Positions 7,203 to 10,805 of a DNA stretch of 10,805 nucleotides are shown one piece after another; within the stretch, counting starts at the first letter, position 1, and the number at the start of each line of letters is the position of its first letter. The DNA is from Treponema sp. UBA7590 (GTDB lineage Bacteria; Spirochaetota; Spirochaetia; Treponematales; Treponemataceae). The notes beneath the pieces are model-generated. The model did no database searches. It saw only the letters and a list, made by a program, of their open reading frames with translations, and was not told the DNA's origin. Both the position numbers and the translations under genes were made by a program. The stretch spans positions 3,850-14,654 of the forward strand of contig DLKK01000044.1 in assembly GCA_002478955.1 (NCBI GenBank), read 5' to 3'.

Positions 7203-8685
7203 TCATTATTTTGTAAAAAAATTAAAATTTCTCCTGATTGCCGCTGCAATTTTTTCTCAGGCTATCTGTGTTTTTTCTCAGGCTGAAAAAAATCCGTTTG
7301 AACAGAAAATCCAGTGGGAAAAAGATGAAAATGCTTCTGGATACAATATTGAAATCCGCAATTTAAGGACCGGTGAAAATTATACTTTTGAGACTGAGGA
7401 AAATTTTATAAATCTGAATTTTCCTGCAGGCGTTTATGAATATCGTATTACCGTTTTGAATTCTTTTGGGCGCGCCCAGAATACAAGCGAATGGAATTCT
7501 TTTGAAATTCTTCAGGTAAAAACTCCAGAAATTGTAAAAACGCAGGAAAAATCTGTTGTGCCGTCTGCAAAAAATGAAAAACTTTCTATTGAAGTTGACA
7601 TAAAAAATGTGAACGAAGATTCGCGCGTTTCTCTGGTGAATGAAAAAACAAATCAGGTTGTAAAAGGTGAGCTGGTTCTGCAAAAGTCTGCGGATGGAAC
7701 AAAAGCTTTAAAGGCTGAATTTCCAAAAGTTGAAAGTGGCGAATGGAAACTTCGTATTGAAAATCCGCTTGGCCGGAAAACTGAATCAAATTCAATTGAC
7801 ATTGTTGATCAAAAGACAGAAGAGGCAAGAATCGCTGCGGAAAAAGCCGAGGCGGAGCGCAAAAAAGCGGAGCAGGAGCGCCTTGCAAAAATAGAAGAAG
7901 AAAAACGTATCGCCGAGGAAGCCAGAATCAAGGCGGAAGAGGAAGAAAAAGCTCGGCTTGCGGCAATCGCCAAGGCAGAGGAAGAGAAACGTCTTGCCGA
8001 AGAGCAGCGAATTCAAAAAGAAAAAGAAGAAATTGCCAAAAAACAGGAAGAAGAACGATTGGCTGCGGAAAAAGCCGAGGCGGAACGCAAAAAAGCGGAG
8101 CAGGAGCGCCTTGCAAGATGGAATGAAACTCCAGAAAAACATCTTGAATCGAAAAAAAATCCTTCAAAAACAAAACGGATTTTTGGATTTTATACGGCTG
8201 CGGAAGGCGGAATCTTTTTCAGTCCATTTTTTACAGAATTTTCAGATGGAAAAATTTTGCCGTTTGCCGGTGTAAAAATTGGTTTTGTTCCAGAATTAAA
8301 AAAATCCAACTGTTTTGGATTTGAATTTGACGCGCTTGTTTCAAAATATAGCTTAAAAACTTCAGACTATGATTACAGCGATAAATTTGGATTTTTACGG
8401 GCGAATATTTTGTTTCAACGCAAAATCCTAAAAAATATCTTGAAGCTTAATTTTCATTTGGGCGGAAATTTAATGCTCATCCAGAATTTTATGGATTATA
8501 AAGATTCTGAAAATATAAAAAAAGACGCGCTTTACGGATATGCTGGAGTTCAGGGCGGAACTTCGCTTGTTTTTACCGCAAAAAACGTCATTGCAGAAGT
8601 TGGTGCTGACTACAATTATGTGTTTATTGACGGAATGCCAACTGATTTTTTCTCGCCTTGCGTTTCGGTAGGATTCAGATGGTAA
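7192..8685 (+). CDS. Secreted protein: FN3-like domain, coiled coil, predicted C-terminal outer-membrane barrel
   Basis: 497 residues. Signal peptide: basic FVKKLKF, hydrophobic core, likely cleavage after Ser-Gln-Ala31. Residues about 38-108 form one FN3-like unit (W42, ASGYNIEI 48-55, GVYEYRITV 80-88), the same pattern as the repeats of the upstream protein. Residues about 129-205 look like a second Ig/IPT-like fold ending GEWKLRIENPLGR. Residues about 206-310 are an almost pure Glu/Lys/Ala/Arg helix, a strong coiled-coil candidate reminiscent of spirochaetal p83/100 antigens and TolA. Residues about 328-497 alternate polar and hydrophobic residues with Gly and aromatics and end in FRW, as expected for a small outer-membrane beta-barrel with a terminal aromatic insertion signal. 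That would place the coiled coil in the periplasm. Overlaps the upstream gene by 11 bp and the next by 7 bp. Function not recognised; the barrel is a prediction from pattern only. Confidence 0.75.
   Translation: MQNSHYFVKKLKFLLIAAAIFSQAICVFSQAEKNPFEQKIQWEKDENASGYNIEIRNLRTGENYTFETEENFINLNFPAGVYEYRITVLNSFGRAQNTSEWNSFEILQVKTPEIVKTQEKSVVPSAKNEKLSIEVDIKNVNEDSRVSLVNEKTNQVVKGELVLQKSADGTKALKAEFPKVESGEWKLRIENPLGRKTESNSIDIVDQKTEEARIAAEKAEAERKKAEQERLAKIEEEKRIAEEARIKAEEEEKARLAAIAKAEEEKRLAEEQRIQKEKEEIAKKQEEERLAAEKAEAERKKAEQERLARWNETPEKHLESKKNPSKTKRIFGFYTAAEGGIFFSPFFTEFSDGKILPFAGVKIGFVPELKKSNCFGFEFDALVSKYSLKTSDYDYSDKFGFLRANILFQRKILKNILKLNFHLGGNLMLIQNFMDYKDSENIKKDALYGYAGVQGGTSLVFTAKNVIAEVGADYNYVFIDGMPTDFFSPCVSVGFRW
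7834..7888 (+). repeat. Direct repeat copy 1 (55 bp) in the coiled-coil region
   Basis: Encodes AAEKAEAERKKAEQERLA (residues 215-232). It is identical to copy 2 at 8062-8116 except for one synonymous change (GAG to GAA in a Glu codon). The copies are 228 bp apart start to start, an exact multiple of three. Confidence 0.9.
8062..8116 (+). repeat. Direct repeat copy 2 (55 bp) in the coiled-coil region
   Basis: Second copy, encoding the same 18 residues at 291-308, at the end of the coiled coil. Recombination between the copies would remove or add 76 codons in frame. Confidence 0.9.
8670..8673 (+). promoter_or_regulatory. Ribosome binding site deciding the lipoprotein start
   Basis: AGGA, five bases before the ATG at 8679. 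It favours that ATG over an in-frame TTG at 8658, which would put seven extra residues before the lipoprotein signal peptide. Confidence 0.55.
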
Positions 8686-9905
8686 AAAGATTTTTCCGTG
8701 TTTTTATAATTCTACCATTTTTTCTTGCTTTTTCGTGCTCTGTAAACTGGTTCAATGATTTTAACGAGCTTCGTGAGGAAGAATTTTCTGTGAATTACAA
8801 TTTTTATCAAAATGAAGAGTCAGATGCCTCTGAAAATCCTGCACATTTTTCCAGGCGCTACGAGATTGGCCGCACATTGACTTTATCAGATTTTCCGGAC
8901 AAAACTTCTTCTGAAGTTCAAAAATTTGGTTCTGAAAAAATTTTTCTTGGATGGAAATTTTATAGGAAGTCACTCAATAAAAACACAGAACTTCCAAAAT
9001 CAATCAGCCTTGACGAAAATGGCTATGTTTCTGCAATTTATGTTTCTTCCTCACCTTATGATTTTATTGCCGACTGGGGAAATCCTGCGAAATACACGGT
9101 AAAACATCTTCAGCAGAATATATCTGATGATGAATATACTGAATTTGAACAGGAAACAAAACAGGGGGCTATTGGCGCGGAAATAGAAGCCTCTTCCAAA
9201 GATTATGAAGGTTTTTCTGTTGTTCAACCGGTTTCGCAAAAAACAATCCTGGAAGATGGCTCTACAATTGTTGAAATAAAATACAACCGGAATAAATATA
9301 CAATCAAATTTGATAAAAACGGCGGCTCAGGAGAAGAACTTTCTGAAATCACCTTGAAATATGGTGCTGAATATACATTGCCGGAAAATAATTTCACACC
9401 ACCGGATGGTAAATATGCGACAAATACCTGGAACACAAAAAATGATGGAAGCGGTGAGTCATATAGCGCAAGAGAAACTGTGAAAAATCTTTCGTCTAAA
9501 AACGGCGACATTATAATTTTGTATGCACAATGGGAATATAACGGTCATGATTCTTCTGGTTCTGCCACGGACCCGATTGAAGATGCTGGAAAAATCTCTT
9601 TTACATTGAAATCTGGTTCGTCAAATATTTCAAAACCGGGTTATATTAGAATTTCTTCAGTTTTATCAAATGCGGCGGTAAAACTTTCCGGCTGGAAAAT
9701 TTACAGGAATTATTTGAATGTAATTTCAGATGAATGCACTTTACTTCAATCCGAAAATGAAAAGGATTTATATTCTTCCGATGAAATTTCCGATGTTTAC
9801 ATTTATGTTGATGACACTTGGGCAAGCGGGGAATACACATTGGATATTTTTGCCGAATACAATGGAATTGGAGTTTCTAAGGAACTGACGATAAAAGTTG
9901 ATTAA
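8679..9905 (+). CDS. Putative lipoprotein with InlB-type (Listeria-Bacteroides) repeats
   Basis: 408 residues from the ATG at 8679. The start MVKRFFRV, a hydrophobic stretch and LAFSC (16-20) form a lipoprotein signal peptide with Cys20 as the lipidated residue. The -3 Ala and -2 Phe make it a relaxed, spirochaete-like lipobox. Residues about 36-133 look like a degenerate Listeria-Bacteroides repeat (GRTLTLSDFP, FLGWKFY, ADW). Residues about 138-200 (YTVKHLQQN onward) are MucBP-like. Residues about 206-286 are a clear repeat (KYTIKFDKNGGSG, YTLPENNF, TWNTKNDGSG, LYAQW). Residues about 304-407 are a beta-rich C-terminal domain I cannot name. No enzyme motif. Probably lipid-anchored in the inner or outer leaflet of the outer membrane, in adhesion or complex assembly. 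It is the last operon gene; its ATG overlaps the upstream stop (ATGGTAA), and a terminator follows 33 bases after its stop. Confidence 0.8.
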   Translation: MVKRFFRVFIILPFFLAFSCSVNWFNDFNELREEEFSVNYNFYQNEESDASENPAHFSRRYEIGRTLTLSDFPDKTSSEVQKFGSEKIFLGWKFYRKSLNKNTELPKSISLDENGYVSAIYVSSSPYDFIADWGNPAKYTVKHLQQNISDDEYTEFEQETKQGAIGAEIEASSKDYEGFSVVQPVSQKTILEDGSTIVEIKYNRNKYTIKFDKNGGSGEELSEITLKYGAEYTLPENNFTPPDGKYATNTWNTKNDGSGESYSARETVKNLSSKNGDIIILYAQWEYNGHDSSGSATDPIEDAGKISFTLKSGSSNISKPGYIRISSVLSNAAVKLSGWKIYRNYLNVISDECTLLQSENEKDLYSSDEISDVYIYVDDTWASGEYTLDIFAEYNGIGVSKELTIKVD

Positions 9906-9938
9906 TATTTTAATGCCAACGATTAATTCATTTAAGAT

Positions 9939-9974
9939 AAAAAAAAAGAACATCAAAACGATGTTCTTTTTTTA
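9939..9974. terminator. Bidirectional intrinsic terminator
   Basis: AAAAAAAGAACATC (9941-9954) pairs perfectly with GATGTTCTTTTTTT (9960-9973) across a five-base loop, with runs of A and T on the two flanks. It gives a hairpin plus U-tract in both directions. On the plus strand it ends the four-gene operon. On the minus strand it starts one base after the tRNA 3' end and terminates that transcript. Confidence 0.9.
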
Positions 9975-10047
9975 TCGGGATGACAGGATTTGAACCTGCG
10001 ACATCCTGGTCCCAAACCAGACGCGCTACCAGCTGCGCTACATCCCG
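9975..10047 (-). tRNA. tRNA-Pro (anticodon UGG)
   Basis: 73 bases on the minus strand fold into a full cloverleaf. The acceptor stem is CGGGATG/CATCCCG with discriminator A. The D stem is GCGC/GCGC. The anticodon stem TCTGG/CCAGG (one G-U) has the seven-base loop TTTGGGA, giving anticodon UGG at 10014-10012 with G37. The variable loop is ATGTC. The T arm is GCAGG/CCTGT around TTCAAAT. The 3' CCA is not encoded and must be added by nucleotidyltransferase. Transcribed from its own promoter at 10061-10089 and ended by the hairpin at 9939-9974. Confidence 0.97.
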
Positions 10048-10060
10048 CTACGTGAATAAT

Positions 10061-10089
10061 ACTATATATGATTCATAAAAAAAAATCAA
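10061..10089 (-). promoter_or_regulatory. Sigma-70-type promoter for tRNA-Pro
   Basis: On the minus strand a -35 TTGATT (10089-10084) and a -10 TATAGT (10066-10061) are separated by exactly 17 bases. Nine T residues in a row, the first two forming the end of the -35, run into the spacer. The predicted start near 10054 leaves a leader of about seven bases before the mature tRNA. The rest of 10048-10134 is AT-rich, with only a weak 6-bp A/T stem at 10094-10110. Confidence 0.75.
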
Positions 10090-10134
10090 TAGCCAAAAAC
10101 AAGTTTTTTGAAAAAAAATATTTTATCGAAGAAA

Positions 10135-10805
10135 TTATTCTACAAAATCAGCCAAAGTATCTATTTCTCCGGTTTTTCTTTCCCCGATTCCAACCGGACC
10201 TAAAATTTTTAATTTTATAGCTGTTCCAGGTTGAATTTTTATTTTTCCTGTTGGTGCAGAAATTTCACAGTGAAGGAAATTTTCTGAAACTGCGTGAAAA
10301 ATTTCTCTTCCTTCGCCATTTGCAAATACAAAAGGCTTTTTTACAGTTTCTAGGACAGCATCAACAGTTTTTCCGCGGAAATTTTCAATATATCTGATTT
10401 TATTCTGTTTTGCCCACAACGCAAGTTCTGCGGCTCGTTTTCCGCTTGTTGACTGAGGAATTTTTGGTTTCATGTCAGCGGCTGCTGTTCCTGGGCGTGC
10501 GCTGAATGGAAATACATGAACCCATGCGAAATCACAGTCCTTACAAAGCTTCTGTGTTGCCCTAAAATCTTCGTCTGTTTCTCCAGGAAAACCTGTTATT
10601 ATGTCACATGAAAGAAAAGGCATTTTTTTTGCGTTTTTAAGCATATTGCAGGCAGAAAGAACTTGGTCTGCGGTGTAGCTTCTTTTCATCAGTCTTAGGA
10701 TTTTGTTGCTTCCACTTTGCACGGAAATATGAAAGTAGGGGCGGACCCTAGGATTTTCAATTACAGCACAAAATTCTGAGTCAACAGTTTCCGGATAGAG
10801 GCTTT
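10135..10805 (-). CDS. mtaB: tRNA t6A37 methylthiotransferase (MtaB-type), C-terminal 222 residues, cut by the window edge
   Basis: The frame is open to the right edge (first full codon at 10803), so the N-terminal UPF0004 domain and the radical-SAM CxxxCxxC motif lie outside. Visible are the end of the radical-SAM barrel and the C-terminal region: SLYPETVDSEF, RPYFHISVQSGS, ILRLMKRSYT, DIITGFPGETDEDF, WVHVFPFSARPGTAA, then a GKTVDAVLE strand and a TRAM-like RNA-binding tail. VHVFPFSARPGT and the spacing fit MtaB (2-methylthio on t6A37 of ANN-decoding tRNAs) better than MiaB or RimO. A typical full length is about 430 residues, so about half is present. A GTG at 10722 is an internal Val codon, not the start. 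The neighbouring tRNA-Pro is not an expected substrate. Confidence 0.88.
   Translation of the reverse strand, partial: SLYPETVDSEFCAVIENPRVRPYFHISVQSGSNKILRLMKRSYTADQVLSACNMLKNAKKMPFLSCDIITGFPGETDEDFRATQKLCKDCDFAWVHVFPFSARPGTAAADMKPKIPQSTSGKRAAELALWAKQNKIRYIENFRGKTVDAVLETVKKPFVFANGEGREIFHAVSENFLHCEISAPTGKIKIQPGTAIKLKILGPVGIGERKTGEIDTLADFVE

Noticed and set aside
7586..8275. Open frames on both strands through the coiled-coil region, Phe/Leu-rich on the minus strand and Lys-rich in another plus frame
   Set aside because: They are expected by-products of the repetitive GAA/AAA/GCG codons of the coiled coil, with no start signals.
8658..8678. In-frame TTG start seven codons before the lipoprotein ATG
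   Set aside because: The ATG at 8679 has AGGA five bases upstream and gives a proper basic-hydrophobic signal peptide.
10094..10110. Possible terminator of mtaB (CAAAAA/TTTTTG stem)
   Set aside because: Only six nearly all A/T pairs without a directly following T-tract. mtaB may read through to the tRNA.
10135..10722. Treating the GTG at 10722 as the start of a small 195-residue gene
   Set aside because: The frame stays open to the window edge, and the residues before it (RPYFHIS) are conserved methylthiotransferase sequence.

Overview
The window is AT-rich, with long open frames, poly-A/T tracts and very tight gene packing. The gene set points to a spirochaete, most likely a Treponema of the gut or rumen type. 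It holds a Cache/HAMP class III cyclase, a FecR-like protein with fibronectin-III-like units, a p83/100-style Lys/Glu/Ala-rich coiled-coil envelope protein, and a lipoprotein with Listeria-Bacteroides (InlB-type) repeats. The genus is inferred from protein character and from memory of a loosely similar adenylate-cyclase neighbourhood in T. pallidum. No search could be run.

Layout. Positions 1-68 hold two hairpins downstream of a leftward gene. 69-1853 (minus) is an intact phosphoglucomutase/phosphomannomutase. A 176-bp divergent intergenic region (1854-2029) carries promoters for both sides. From 2030 to 9905 (plus) run four genes whose ends overlap by 38, 11 and 7 bp: a membrane sensor cyclase, a FecR-like protein with seven FN3-like units, an outer-membrane-type protein with a long coiled coil, and an InlB-repeat lipoprotein. 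A hairpin at 9939-9974 ends this operon and, read the other way, also ends the tRNA-Pro(UGG) gene at 9975-10047 (minus). The tRNA has its own promoter at 10061-10089. From 10135 to the right edge (minus) is the C-terminal part of an MtaB-type tRNA methylthiotransferase. No stretch longer than 300 bases lacks a gene.

How the genes may work together. The mutase (glycolysis/glycogen/surface sugar supply), the tRNA and mtaB are housekeeping. The four-gene operon is the unusual part. Its products are predicted to sit in order across the envelope: a cAMP-producing sensor in the inner membrane, an inner-membrane-anchored periplasmic FecR/FN3 protein, an outer-membrane barrel protein with FN3-like and coiled-coil segments, and a lipid-anchored repeat protein. 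The same FN3-like unit occurs in two adjacent proteins. The working hypothesis is a trans-envelope sensing or structural assembly coupled to cAMP. This is inferred from topology, shared modules and gene overlap, and nothing in the sequence proves physical interaction.
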